Source of the DNA: Channallabes apus | Taxonomy: Eukaryota; Chordata; Actinopteri; Siluriformes; Clariidae | Reading direction: 5' to 3' | Assembly (NCBI GenBank): GCA_030522415.1 | Contig: CM060131.1 | Span: 1,188,501-1,252,500, forward strand | Length of the DNA stretch: 64,000 nt | Part shown: piece by piece, positions 22,076 through 32,560 of the stretch | How positions within the stretch are numbered: the stretch's first letter is position 1 | How the letters are laid out: every line of letters begins with the position of its first letter | Notes under the pieces: model-generated | Told to the model about the DNA's origin: nothing | The model's input: the letters and a program-made list of their open reading frames with translations, nothing else | Database searches by the model: none | Position numbers and translations under genes: made by a program

Positions 22076-22954
22076 TATATTACTAACCCTCTTTTTGTTT
22101 TATCAAAGTATACCTTTTTTATATATACTTATTTATAATCTTTAAAGTGTACTTTTTAATTTAGAATTTCTTACAGTTGAATTATGCCTTTTAATAAGTA
22201 GACTTATCTAATTCAAATTAATTTTACCACTAGACTTCATGTAAAAAAAAATAGAAGTATACTAATGGCACATAAATGGCACTAAAAGCATCTTTTTTTT
22301 AAGGGTACTAAAATGTTAATATAAATGACATGCTTTACAAACAGTTAAAGAAATCTCTTCTCATTAATATATAGCTAGATAAAATACTAGGTGGGTGAAA
22401 AAAGTAGCCATTAAAAATTGGGAATAAAGTCCATATTTCCACAATACAAATGCATTGAACATAAAAATGTACGTATATACTGTATTACATATGAAAGTTG
22501 CTTTGGATAGTGCTGAGAACATCCTGGATCCATGCCTCCAAGTCCTCCATTATGTGAGGTTTTGTACTATACACCTCACTTTTTGCGTAGACCAACAGTA
22601 ATAAATAAATGAATAAATAAAATTAAAAAAATCACATGGATCTGTGACTTGTGACTTGTTGGAGGCTGGGGTCTGCGTAATCCCAGCCAACATTCTGGAA
22701 AATGCTATTCTAACCACACATTCACAGTAAGAGCAAAATATGGAGAGACATGTTTTCAGGCATTAAATATTGCTTAATTAATTTTCACCCACCCTCTATA
22801 CTATGTGAGCAGGGCTGTAGTGGTAAAAATGTGGGTAAACTATGAATTATGTGCTTCATGGTTAGTAAAGCAACTAAACGTACCATCTGCACCTTTAATG
22901 AAGAATAAATATATTAATAAAAGTCTTGACTAAATAAATAAATAAATCCAAAAA
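22076..22954. other. No gene seen
   Basis: AT-rich DNA without recognisable element ends. Confidence 0.4.
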
Positions 22955-23180
22955 TTAATCAAGCCTACTCCATAACTTTCGGGCTCTGCCCCATGCTTTA
23001 TTTTTCATAATATGAGGTAACAAAAAGCAGCATGTACCATAAAGCAAGACTATTAGTGCTCTATATATCAATGGTACTATTTTAAAATCAAAGTGAAATG
23101 TCACTGGGAGCAAATCCAGTGTGAATAGGATAGTGGTGATTGTGCCCTTTTCTTCTTGCTCTGCTAAGTGCTCTGGCACT
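22955..23180 (-). pseudogene. L2 LINE ORF2 C-terminal remnant (-)
   Basis: The minus-strand frame reads ILFTLDLLPVTFHFDFKIVP, then LIYRAL, aligning with the [25 protein letters not shown] segment of the L2 copies. Later residues (KLWSRL) match KLWNSLP. Heavily decayed; no flanking LINE sequence. Confidence 0.7.
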
Positions 23181-23186
23181 TCCTGT

Positions 23187-23280
23187 CCAGGGTGTACCCG
23201 ACCTCATGCCCCAAGTCTCCTGGAATAGGCTCCAGGCTCCCCGTGACCCTGAATACAGGATAAAGTGGTATGTGAGTAAG
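23187..23280 (+). mobile_element. SINE 3' fragment (+)
   Basis: GTCCAGGGTGTACCCGACCT, AATAGGCTCCAGGCTCCCCG and GGATAAAGTGGTATGTGAGT, then AAATGAAT: the 3' half of the (GAATG)n-tailed SINE family. Confidence 0.8.
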
Positions 23281-23787
23281 TAAATGAATCACATTACTAC
23301 CTGGCTAGCCCAATAATAATATAAAATATTCTCAATACAGTTTTGTCAGTTTCTTTTTTTCTCAGTGTTTGATTTCTTTTTCTGGCATAACCAGGAAAAG
23401 GCTTATAATTTCCACACTTTAAGAATCATTGTACATACATGTTTTCAAACTTTAACTCATCAACTAGCTGACAAGACACAATGTGATTGGTCAAAGACAG
23501 TAAAGATAATGGAAATGCTGAATATGGAAAACACTGCAGTTTGATCTGGAAAACTATTTGAATAACCCAAGTTGTTGAAAGCCAGTTCTAAGAATAGCTT
23601 TTACTAGCAAATTTTAGTGATAACGCTAAACAGAGGTGGGTAAACATCATGTCAAAAATGTGTAAATTTACATTTGTTTAGCCACCTCTAATGTCAAAGA
23701 AATATGCAGAAGTTGTAACTTTTCAGTCAAAAATAATTGTTTACATCACAATAAACATCTCAGAACTTTTGAGTGCTTATACATTCA

Positions 23788-23788
<1 letters not shown>

Positions 23789-23826
<38 letters not shown>
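23789..23826. repeat. (ATT)n microsatellite
   Basis: About 12 ATT units. Confidence 0.95.
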
Positions 23827-23828
<2 letters not shown>

Positions 23829-24066
23829 TAAAATAGTAATGTCAGTGTCCTAAAACCCTTTAAATAAAATTGTCGTGTCCTGTTAGGTGTCGGACTGTGG
23901 GCATGAAGGTGAGGCATAGGCGCATAGGGGATAAGGTGGCAAATAAAGTCATTAATGACCCACACGGAAATAACCTATATAAACATATATGTTTCAATAT
24001 AAGTTTTGATATAGGTTTTTAATATATGTGACATATATAAAATTGGCCGTTTTCCTATATTATATG

Positions 24067-24899
24067 CATGTCACGAACTCCTGTCACTCCTCTCGTTTGT
24101 TGTTGTTTTTGTTCCCACGCTGTCAGATTTCTCTACTCGCGGTCACGTTGTCTCTAGACTGTCACGTCTTTTCCCACGCCTTCGTACCGCCCCTCCCACA
24201 CACACCGGCTCCCCATTCACAAATAATTTCTCCCGACATTTAAGGAAGCGCAGCACGCTTTCTCGCTGCCGAATTATTGCGTGCTCCACAGCCCAGTTTC
24301 CTCGCGGTTATTTTTCCTATGATTCATGCGTTTTTTGACCAAGTGCTTTGTTTAACGGCTTTCGCTTTTCGCTCGTCCCTACGGATTTGTTAGACCTGAT
24401 ATTTGCTTCACGGACATCGACCCACGCCTCGCCCCTCGTCTTCGCTATCGTCTTCCGCTTCGGATTGTTTGACCTGGCCTTGACTGCTCTCACGGACACT
24501 GACTCACGCTTCACCCCTTGACTTCACGATTGTTTCTCACTTCCGGATTCCACATCCTTCGAGACACCAACAGGTGAAACGCCTCTGCTCCTCTCAATCT
24601 CTGCATCCACGTCTGTTTTTCCACTACATAAAGGCACCCAGCAGCCATCCTCCACGTCAAGGTGAACTACAGAATCTCACTTCATTAAACGTCAGAGAAC
24701 CGCTTCAGAGCTGCACCTCTGTCCTCCATTACAGTCCCGTGTTCATTATACACCTGTATTCCGTGAGAAAGTAACACCAAGCACTACCAACCCTATCTCC
24801 TACAGTTTCATCACTAAAGCCTTTTTAAGAATATCATCCCAGAGTGGTGTCTGCTCTTGGGTCCTATCAGCCTGCCTGACCTCGCACAGCGCCGTGACA
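24067..24899 (+). mobile_element. Solo LTR of a Gypsy-type retrotransposon
   Basis: TGTCACG...CGTGACA ends with a perfect 5-bp duplication ATGCA (24062-24066, 24900-24904). 833 bp, no internal coding sequence, so it results from LTR-LTR recombination. The interior has repeated CACGGACATCGACCCACGCC-like and TTCACGATTG-like CpG-containing phrases, similar in style to the LTR at 726. Orientation taken from that resemblance. Confidence 0.92.
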
Positions 24900-24912
24900 A
24901 TGCACATATATA

Positions 24913-25062
24913 GGGGTAGCTCAGTGGTTAAGGCATTGGATTACGGTTCAGAAGATCCCAGGTTCAAACCCCACAACCACCAAGTTACCACTGTTGGGCC
25001 CTTGAGCAAGGCCCTTAACCCTCAACTGCTCAGATGTGTAATGAGATAAAAAAAAAAAGTAA
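24913..25062 (+). mobile_element. tRNA-derived SINE (+), second family
   Basis: Head GGTAGCTCAGTGGTTAAGGC (A box) and AGGTTCAAACCCC (B box), then the core TTGGGCCCTTGAGCAAGGCC and an A-rich end. Related copies on the minus strand at 46053, 46330 and 52548. Confidence 0.85.
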
Positions 25063-26085
25063 GTCTAAATGTAAATGTGTATGTATGCACGCATATATGT
25101 CCACATTACTAAAATCTAGGTAAACATAGGTGCACACAAACATGCATACGTGCATATATGCACCTATATGTTTACCTAGATATTAGTAAAATTATCCCAA
25201 AATGTAGAAATTAATTAAATTTTTTTTTTTAAGAACAATCACATAGCATGAACAACAATATAATACAAGGACAAAAATAAGACAAAAAAATTAACAGGAA
25301 GAAAAATATATATATTTTGAGGACCTTCTCAGCTCCATGAGCTTTGAATTGATAGATGTGCCTATCTGCCCTCGGGTGGCCTCTTCTTCAATGTTGCATC
25401 TAGAGAAGACAAAAATAATGAGACAGAATAATAATAATAATAATAATAAATGATTATTTATAAAAAATTCAGACAACAACAATTAGTGCCACGAGGTTAT
25501 TTGCAACACTATATGTTCTACAACATAGAGGACTACACACCTTACAGCACAATATAATATGGCTTTAGAAGAGGAAAGGTAGAATTAAGAAGTGAGCAAG
25601 TGATGAATTAGTATTTTAGGTCCCAAGCAGATACAGTAACAATAATGGGTGCCCTATGTTATGCAGTCTCCATTGATGGCTAATAAACATTGATACAAGT
25701 AGGCTATGGTTAAAGTGGTGAACTTATAAAGTCTTAAATGTTTTGTTTTCCCTTCTCAACGCATTATGCATTTACTCACCAATAATGGCTACCTTTTTAA
25801 TTTGGTCAAGTCTCCAAGTCGAAGGTGCCCAGCAGCAGATTCCGTACCGTGGCAGTAGCAGAGGTGGCAAGGCGGGCTGCTCTCCACGCTTCTGCCTGGC
25901 AAAACACCCCAGAGCCCTTTATAACTTCAATCTGAAAAATAATTTCACATCACAATATTAATTTATTGGCAACTTTTAGAAACTTTTACGACTTCATTGT
26001 TTTGTGCTGTGTAGTATAGTATTGTAATAGCTGATCAGAGTGATCAACTCCCCATGTGCTGGTTGTACGCAGTCACAGGACATGG

Positions 26086-26806
26086 TGTAACGCTCAGAAT
26101 TATTATTAGAGCTAATTACACTAAAACGGGTATATAAATCTATATACGGGCTGGGCTGATTACACTCACTTCCGGTATTGCACAACCTTCGCGGAGCAAG
26201 GAAAGACAACAACAACAAATTCCAAAACCAAACCGAAGTGTATTATATACAAATGACAAACAAACAAATGAAGTGCAACGGAAAAACAATATATACAAAA
26301 TATAAACAAATATATACAATGTCAGTAGTGTGTGCGAGTGTGTGAGTGCGTATGTATGAATGTCCAAGTCCGTGCTATTGAATGAATGGGATGGTATACA
26401 GGAGAGACGGTTCGTTCTCACAAGGAAATGATGGTAATTCTGGGAGAACGAAGAAACGGAATGAGAAGGGTACTGAATGGCAATCTGTCAAGGTAATCCA
26501 CAAAACATCCAAACAGGCTCTCTCTCTCTCACAACTGCAGCGCGCTGACTCATCTCTCCGTCCCGAACGTCATGCCGTTTCCGGCTTTATACCGGCACAT
26601 GTGACCTGATAGGTCATCGGGGTTCTCTCGCGGCACAGCTGCGCATGCGCGCGTGACCTTAACCCCGGAACCAAAGCACCGTTGCCATGGGGACGAAAAT
26701 AACCGAAAGGGGTCAGTTTGTTGGTGCAGGTTAGCAACATTAGCTCCTTCTTCTTTCCCCTGCTGTTTAACCGCCCCTTTATGTGGCCATTTACATTTAC
26801 ATTTAC
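26086..26806 (-). repeat. 3' LTR of the deleted Gypsy-like element
   Basis: Shares about 360 bp with 27991-28353, nearly identical (CCCGATGACCTATCAGGTCA, GTGAGAGAGAGAGAGCC). Its first bases are altered by a TGTAAA repeat (26788-26806). Confidence 0.8.
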
Positions 26807-27288
26807 ATAGACCCCCCCCCACAGCCTCCAGCGTGTGAGGAGAGGACCGCACTAGCGCTTTCCATGAACCACTTCCTTGGCTTTGTGAGATGCCCCCAGA
26901 CCTAGTGTCAGTCCATTGGTTCTTTTTTAAGTCTTTTAGCTGGACCCTCCCACTGGGCACTAGCTCACCTGACAAGTTTTTGATGGGCAGATGGAAAAGA
27001 TGGAGTCCGCCGCCAAACCAGCCCGCCCGGTAGCTCTGGCGCCTCGTGCTGCCAGGAACTGTGGTAGCTGGCTTCTTTGGCTGGCTGACTGGTTGGTGGA
27101 GGTGTCTCTTCCTCCGCTGTGATCCTGATGTCGGGTAATTCTGTATCGGTGGTTGGGTCTGTGGAGTGTTGTTGCGTGGTAGGCTGCTAGAGCGGCCCCT
27201 GGTGAGGTCTGGCAGGTGGTAGCTCCTGGATCTTCCCTTGGGTTTGCAGGGATGAGGGGCGTCGGGCGTGACCGTTCTTTGCTGGCCA

Positions 27289-27677
27289 CTGGTTCGCTTG
27301 GCCCCGCTCCAGGTGTTCTGGCAGACCTCACATGCTCCCACGTACCGCCAGACGTCCTTGCGGATGGTGGGCCACCAGGCGACGTCAAGGAGGCTTAGTA
27401 GTGTTTTCAGCCCCCCCCGGTGGCCACCCGACGGCTTTTGGTGAAAGTCTTGTAGGAACGTCTGGACGTTTGTTGGTGGGACTACCAGCTGGCGTGCTCC
27501 TCCCTTCTTCCTCAGAACTCTACGGTGTAACGCCCCCTGGTGTTGTTCGAAGGAGACGCCCTGGTTGTGGGTTGCTCCGACATCCACTACAGTGGCTAGT
27601 AGCGCCACCTGGAGACCTTCCCGCTGTGGAGGTTCCACCTCTGCGAGGTCTCTGGATGGGGTGGCTGACAGCTCCAA
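27289..27677 (-). pseudogene. Gypsy integrase zinc-binding region (fragment)
   Basis: Minus-strand frame with FHQKPSGGHRG (paired histidines) and ACEVCQNTW (paired cysteines), the HHCC module ahead of an integrase core; LLSLLDVAWWPTIRKDVWRY lies between. The DDE core does not follow: the frame runs into proline- and basic-rich sequence and then non-matching reading. Internal deletion explains the loss. Confidence 0.75.
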
Positions 27678-27990
27678 GGTAGGTTAAGGAGGTTCTGCGT
27701 TCGTTGGCATGGCGTGGTAGAGCTGAGAGGGTGCAGAGAGGGGCTGGGCGTGGGAGGGTCCGGCTTGGGCCAGAGTAGAAGTGGGCAGTGGTGCTCCTTT
27801 CTTCCCTTTCTCCTGGCTGTCCTTCTCTGGAGTTGCGGTGTTTGGACGATCGGCTGGGTGTAGAGATGGAGGTGGTGAAGACGCCGAGGTGAGTACTTCA
27901 GATCTGAGGGCGGTGGGCGTGTTAAAGAGGCGCAGCTTCTTCATCTGCTTCTCCCAGACGATATCACGACGCATGAAACAGTCAGCTACG

Positions 27991-28353
27991 GTAATTCTGG
28001 GAGAACGAAGAAACGGAATGAGAAGCGTATTGAATGGCAATCTGGCAAGGTAATCCACAAAACATCCAAACAGGCTCTCTCTCTCTCACAACTGCAGCGC
28101 GCTGACTCATCTCTCCGTCCCGAACGTCATGCCGGTTCCGGCTTTATACCGGCACATGTGACCTGATAGGTCATCGGGGTTCTCTCGCGGCACAGCTGCG
28201 CATGCGCGCGTGAGCTTAACTCCGGAACCAAAGCACTGTTGCCATGGGGACGAAAATAACCGAAAGGGGTCAGTTTGTTGGTGCAGGTGAGCAACATTAG
28301 CTCCTTCTTCTTTCCCCTGCTGTTTAACCGCCCCTTTATGTGGCCGCGCTACA
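27991..28353 (-). repeat. Truncated 5' LTR of the deleted Gypsy-like element
   Basis: Begins TGTAGCGCGGCCACATAAAG on the minus strand and breaks off after CCCAGAATTACC, where the 3' LTR continues. The breakpoint joins unrelated internal sequence. Confidence 0.8.
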
Positions 28354-28875
28354 ATGGAAATGTCCTACATAAGGCAGTATTTTAGCCACCTGGAACTAGC
28401 TTGTTTGTGCTAAATAACATTACCCATAGCAGTGTTATAAGCGAACCAAAATGGAGCCAAATACACATTAGCAACCATAATCTAAAGCTATCCAAAACAA
28501 GGTGAATATAAACATCTGTAAACTCCATAAGGCATTAGCTTAGCCTCTGGGAAATATCATGTTTGTGCTACATGAGGCAGCATGTTAGCATGATTTATCT
28601 AAACTATATAAATGGCATTGAAAGCCAATGTGTCACACAAGCTGACAAGAGCTAGCTGTAGTGAGGAAAATATTTACTAATATTAGTTTAATATTATCAG
28701 AATAAGAGTTATATAAGACTTAATAACTTACCCAGTGTAGCATGGGTCTATTCTCTGTTCAAAATGCTCCCGTTTGTCGTCGGAGTCACACAGTCTTCTT
28801 CTGAGGTAAATGTAAACTCCTCCCACTTTACAGGACATTCTTAAGAGTTTCCTCGGATGTGTAAGTGCGTGCCAT

Positions 28876-29620
28876 CTTCCAAAACGTGCAGAAAACTCAC
28901 TGAATCTGAGTATTTTCAAACCTGTCTCTCTATGTTCGTTTTTCATGCGGGTGTCCGGGGGCGTGGCCTAGTATGTAAATTACCCAGACTGATTTCCGTG
29001 TGATTGGCGTGTGGGCATGTCCTGCCTCGGGTCATTAGCATATAAGTGCGACAGAAATTCTGTGCCTCTCCTTGGTTTCATACGGATTACATAAACTGAG
29101 AATATATGTTTTCAATGTGACTTGCATCATTTAAAAGTAGACACTTTAAGCTATAGATATATTTCTCAGTTAATTAAATTCAGTTAATTTTAGTGACGTG
29201 TTTCAAAAAGACTTTCACGGAGACTGAGGTTTCATATATGTGCATATATCCTCATATACTGTATGTGGGCAATTAGGATACCAATTTCATGTGTTCGTAC
29301 ATAGGTTTTTTGCATTTTTTTTTAAAGTTAGATCTTAGTTATTGCCTTGATAATAGAAAATATGAGCTAGGCATCATGTATGACAGTTGCCAAAGTGAGA
29401 TATGAGCTAAAATGACCAGATCCTGCCATAGGAGACATATCTTGTATGTACATATAGGGCTTATATGTGGATATAAAGAAGCAATACAGGAGACCTATAT
29501 GGCCTGTATATGCACCTCAATGTTGCCTACATGTGGCATATATACGCATATATGCAGCATATATATTATCATATATATATGCATATATCCTCATATAGGT
29601 TCTTTCCATGTGGGGAAATA
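28876..29620. other. Right end zone of the BEN-bearing element (possible promoter plus subterminal repeats)
   Basis: No coding frame. 28930-29060 is upstream of exon a and contains GCATATAAGTGCGACAG, a TATA-like motif. 29220-29620 is dense in ATATATGCATATATCC-like repeats leading to the terminal repeat. Confidence 0.4.
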
Positions 29621-29775
29621 CAAACAAAACATGGATAAAGGAAGTTGGCTTTACATTGGAGCGTGCTATAAACAGAACTCATAAATCACTTAAATATACA
29701 CAGACTAGGGATTACACAAAATACAATACAGACAAGGGATACAAACCAAACGAGACAAGACGCACTAAACAGACT

Positions 29776-29777
<2 letters not shown>

Positions 29778-29823
<46 letters not shown>
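29778..29823. repeat. (CA)n microsatellite
   Basis: About 22 uninterrupted CA units. Confidence 0.95.
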
Positions 29824-29825
<2 letters not shown>

Positions 29826-29844
29826 CAGGCTTGGCTAGGCCTAC

Positions 29845-30075
29845 TAGCTGTTAAGCACATTAGCTGCTAAACTAGATAGTAGCTAAACAGGCTAATTGCT
29901 AAACTGGCTAGTAGCCAGAGACCCAAGGGGCGAACAGACTACGTATGAAACAGACTAAGAACTCTAAAGGTTAGTGGCTAAACAGGTTAGTAGCTAAACA
30001 GACGAGGAGACTAGACAGACTCGAAGACTAGACAGACTAAGATCTAAGCAGGTTAGTAATGCACTGATTAGTATT
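29845..30075. repeat. Degenerate minisatellite (GCTAAACAGGCTAGTA-like units)
   Basis: Many irregular repeats of TAGCTAAACAGGCTA and GACTAGACAGACT phrases; no fixed period. Confidence 0.6.
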
Positions 30076-30305
30076 TATACAGACTAAGAACTACACATGC
30101 AAAGGAGGTTACTCACACATTAGGGTAAACACAAAAGGCTAATTCTCCTAGAGGCTAATCCTGCTAGGAGACACAGAGACAACGAGACATACTAAATTAA
30201 GACAAATATAAACTTAACTTAAAGCTCCAGAAACCAGAACTAAAACAGAACATAGCCAGACAAAACAAAGGCACACTTAACAGAACTCACATTAATGCTC
30301 GACCC

Positions 30306-31190
30306 AGTTTCTTCTTCTTCTTTTTGGTTTTTAACAGCGGCTGACACCAACTTTAATAGGTGCATTACCGCCACCTTCTGCTCCGGAGTGTGGAACGGAG
30401 TTTCACATTCTATTTATCAGATCCGTTTCTTTAAGAAAATCGAAGAAGATTTTACTATTTACTTGGCTTGTCCATTTTATTAAAACCTTTAAATCCACCT
30501 CCTGATTTATATTCTTTCTTATTTCTTTCATCATTGTTTCTCTTTCTTGTTCCTACTTCCTACAGACAAGAATTACATGGGTTATTGTTTCTTCAACATT
30601 ACAGTGATCACATAATCCATTTGGGTGTTTTCCTATTATTTTAAGTGTGCTATTCAAATTTGAGTGCCCTAATACTATTCTGTTGAAAGTTACCTCTTCT
30701 TTCCTTGATTTACCTACAGTATATACTGTACTTTGTTTTGATTAACCTTGTTTATTAAACTGTACAGGAATCTTCCTTTTATTTCATTATTCCACTTTAC
30801 TTGCCATTCTTCAACCACTTTACTCCATATTAAATATCCATTTTCCTCCTCTTTGATTTATTGACCTAACTGTCTCCACATCCAATGTTATAATTATTGG
30901 GTAGTGATCGCTTCCAATACTAGATTCCCCCAACATTTCCCAGTTACACTTACTAGCCAAGTTATTTGAAACTAGTGTCAAATCCAGAACAGAGTCTATT
31001 CCTGTATGCATGTCTATCCTTGTTCTCTTCCCGTCGTTTAAACACACCAGCTCCTCTATTAATTCCTCAACTACTTGTCCATTGGCATTTATGTATCTTC
31101 CTCCCCATAGTGTATTATGAGCGTTTAGGCTCGACCCTGTTTCCCAGAACAACCAGCTATTGATAATGTCACTAATGATCTGCCTCGGTT
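30306..31190 (-). mobile_element. I-like LINE (-) with large internal deletion
   Basis: (GAA)n tail at 30306-30320 (as TTC on plus), then GCAGAAGGTGGCGGTAATGC on minus. Going upstream: the C-terminal zinc-binding segment (NGLCDHCNVEETITHVILVC), then a VEEWQVKWNNEIKGRFLYSL match to the end of the RNase H region, then directly the endonuclease end. Reverse transcriptase and most of RNase H are missing. Same family as 36541-40058. Confidence 0.85.
30820..31152 (-). pseudogene. I-like LINE endonuclease C-terminal fragment
   Basis: Reads ...SSLNAHNTLWGG, VCLNDGKRTRIDMHTGIDS, DLTLVS and GSDHYPIIITL: the N-A-H-N and S-D-H catalytic motifs of an apurinic-type endonuclease. Ends at KWIFNM where the deletion joins the RNase H end. 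Confidence 0.85.
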
Positions 31191-31268
31191 CAGGTGAGTC
31201 CCCGCATCACCTGACTGAGGTGCCTTCTGGGAAACTGAGTCTACAAATAAAAACTACAAAACCAAAAA

Positions 31269-31284
31269 CAGTGCCCTCTGGTGG
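31269..31284 (-). promoter_or_regulatory. CTCF-like motif
   Basis: Minus strand CCACCAGAGGGCACTG, a very close fit to the vertebrate CTCF consensus. Occupancy unknown. Confidence 0.45.
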
Positions 31285-31394
31285 TTAACCCTCACATTTT
31301 TACATGATCACTACAATTTTGAATTAAAAAAGTTTTGACTAACAGGGGTCAGTGTGATCTATTTTAAAATTTAGTGCTTATTGCCAATATTCAT

Positions 31395-31584
31395 CCATTC
31401 ATTCATTTTCTATACCGCTTAATCCTGTGTTCAGGGTCGCGGGGACCTGCAGCCTATCCCAGGAGACTTCGGGCACTAGGCGGGGTACACCCTGGACAGG
31501 GTGCCAATCCATCGCAGGGCACACACACATGCACACACTCACACACCCAATCACACACTACGGGCAATTTAGGAACGCCAATTA
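31395..31584 (-). mobile_element. 5'-truncated tRNA-derived SINE (-)
   Basis: (ATTC)n tail on the left, TTCTATACCGCTTAATCCTG, CCTGGACAGGGTGCCAATCC. A 12-bp duplication GCCAATATTCAT flanks it (31383-31394, 31585-31596). Confidence 0.92.
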
Positions 31585-31596
31585 GCCAATATTCAT

Positions 31597-32560
31597 GTTT
31601 AAACAAATTTTTAGACTAGAGATGCCTGATTGCAATTTTCTTGGCCGATACTGATTTCCGATATTTTTTTGACCAGTCTGACTTGGACGATACCGATCCT
31701 GTCTGATTTTCGTTTTCTTGTAAGAACTATAATTTACAACATTGTTTTTTTCCATAAAAAAAAAAGAAAAACAAAAACTGTTGTATGTTTATGATATAGC
31801 AAGGTCTATTTTCTTCAGGTTACTGATGAGAGCTTTTCAGAAATAAAATCACTGACTAACAGGGGGACAAAATGTTATTTGGATATTGGGTGGCATCATT
31901 TTGCAGCAAAACTGAGGGTTTTGTTGAAGCATAAGAAATATTCTGAGAATTCCATAAAAAGTTGTAAGAATATCCAATTGAGGAAAACGTTTAGATAAGC
32001 ACAATGCATGGTATTATTTAACAGAAAGCACAAATCTTTACATAAATGACCAACTTTGCATTTGAAATAACATGCAAAATGTTACAAAAAGCATAATTGT
32101 GTTTAATTGGAAAAAATATTTAAAAATATGTGTACATTACCTACAGGAGCAGATCATTAAAGAATTTAAAACTCCCATTTTAAAATGAAAGCCTCATGCA
32201 TGTATCATGTTTCATGCATGAGTTTGAAACAAATAAAAAGGCTGTATGCATTTTTACCACTGCAGTGACAATGCCATAATCTGATGTGGCACTGTGATTT
32301 TATAGTAGCTGTAAACATCAATTGTCTGCTTTTTCCTTATGTCATGTTAATCAAAATGTGTTTATATCAGTTCTATAGTTAAATAGTCTTACCCCGAAAC
32401 AGTGTGCTGTCATCACAAGCCATAATCAATCAAGTGTATTTTCTATACAGTTCTATTATACTTTTTCTCCTCTTGACAAGGGTATTGACAAGCTGCTCTA
32501 AGGTAAATCTTGCCTTTTACCAATGGAGGGGAAATTTAAAGCATTAGATCAACCATTGAT
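31597..32560. other. No gene seen; AT-rich, with a short MITE-like block at 31618-31720
   Basis: GATGCCTGATTGCAATTTTC and GGCCGATACTGATTTCCGAT phrases recall short DNA elements common in fish; ends not resolved. Confidence 0.3.

Larger units (their letters stand above)
26086..28353 (-). mobile_element. Internally deleted Gypsy-like LTR retrotransposon (-)
   Basis: Outer ends TGTAACG (26086) and GCTACA (28353) with ATGG on both sides (26082-26085, 28354-28357), a 4-bp duplication. Copy 2 of the host element has the unoccupied site near 40610-40626. The minus-strand 3' LTR is about 26086-26806; the 5' LTR survives only in its first ~360 bp (27991-28353). Between them lie fragments of pol. A C-run (26810-26818) beside the 3' LTR is the polypurine tract on the minus strand. 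Confidence 0.8.
25289..28875 (-). pseudogene. BEN-domain-like gene, copy 1 (three exon-like segments)
   Basis: Exon a 28875-28732 (MARTYTSEETLKNVL, stop by TAA, then GTAAGT donor). Exon b 25931-25780 (IEVIKGSGVFCQAEAWRAAR, then NLLLGTFDLET, stop; donor GTGAGT). Exon c from 25399 (after TTCTCTAG) with ATRGQIGTSINSKL in a shifted frame. The b and c segments read as the two halves of a BEN domain (GSGVF...AR.LL..F.LETL; QIGTSINSKLTELR), a DNA/chromatin-binding fold; this is by motif memory. Stops and frameshifts make this copy dead. A Gypsy element sits in the a-b intron. Copy 2 at 40108-43317 is better preserved in exon c. Confidence 0.5.
23957..29620 (-). mobile_element. Terminal-repeat element carrying a BEN-like gene, copy 1
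   Basis: Left end ACCCACACGGAAATAACCTA, right end TAGGTTCTTTCCATGTGGGG, i.e. an imperfect inverted repeat CCCACAYGGAAAKAACCTATAT. Both subterminal zones are packed with ATATATGCATATATG-like repeats. The right end of copy 2 (45575-45690) is the inverse of this left end (CGGAAATAACCTATATAAAC, GATATAGGTTTTT, GGCCGTTTTCCTATATTATA). The interior holds exons of a BEN-domain-like gene on the minus strand and matches 40059-43560 in inverse. Later insertions: solo LTR 24067, SINE 24913, Gypsy 26086. No transposase recognised and no convincing target duplication, so the superfamily is unknown. Confidence 0.6.

Noticed and set aside
26550..27270. Continuation of the integrase-fragment frame on the minus strand
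   Set aside because: After the HHCC part the residues stop resembling pol and the frame enters the LTR; not one protein.
29412..29684. 90-codon frame in the right end zone of BEN copy 1
   Set aside because: Made of ATATATGCATA-type subterminal repeats; repetitive translation without motif.
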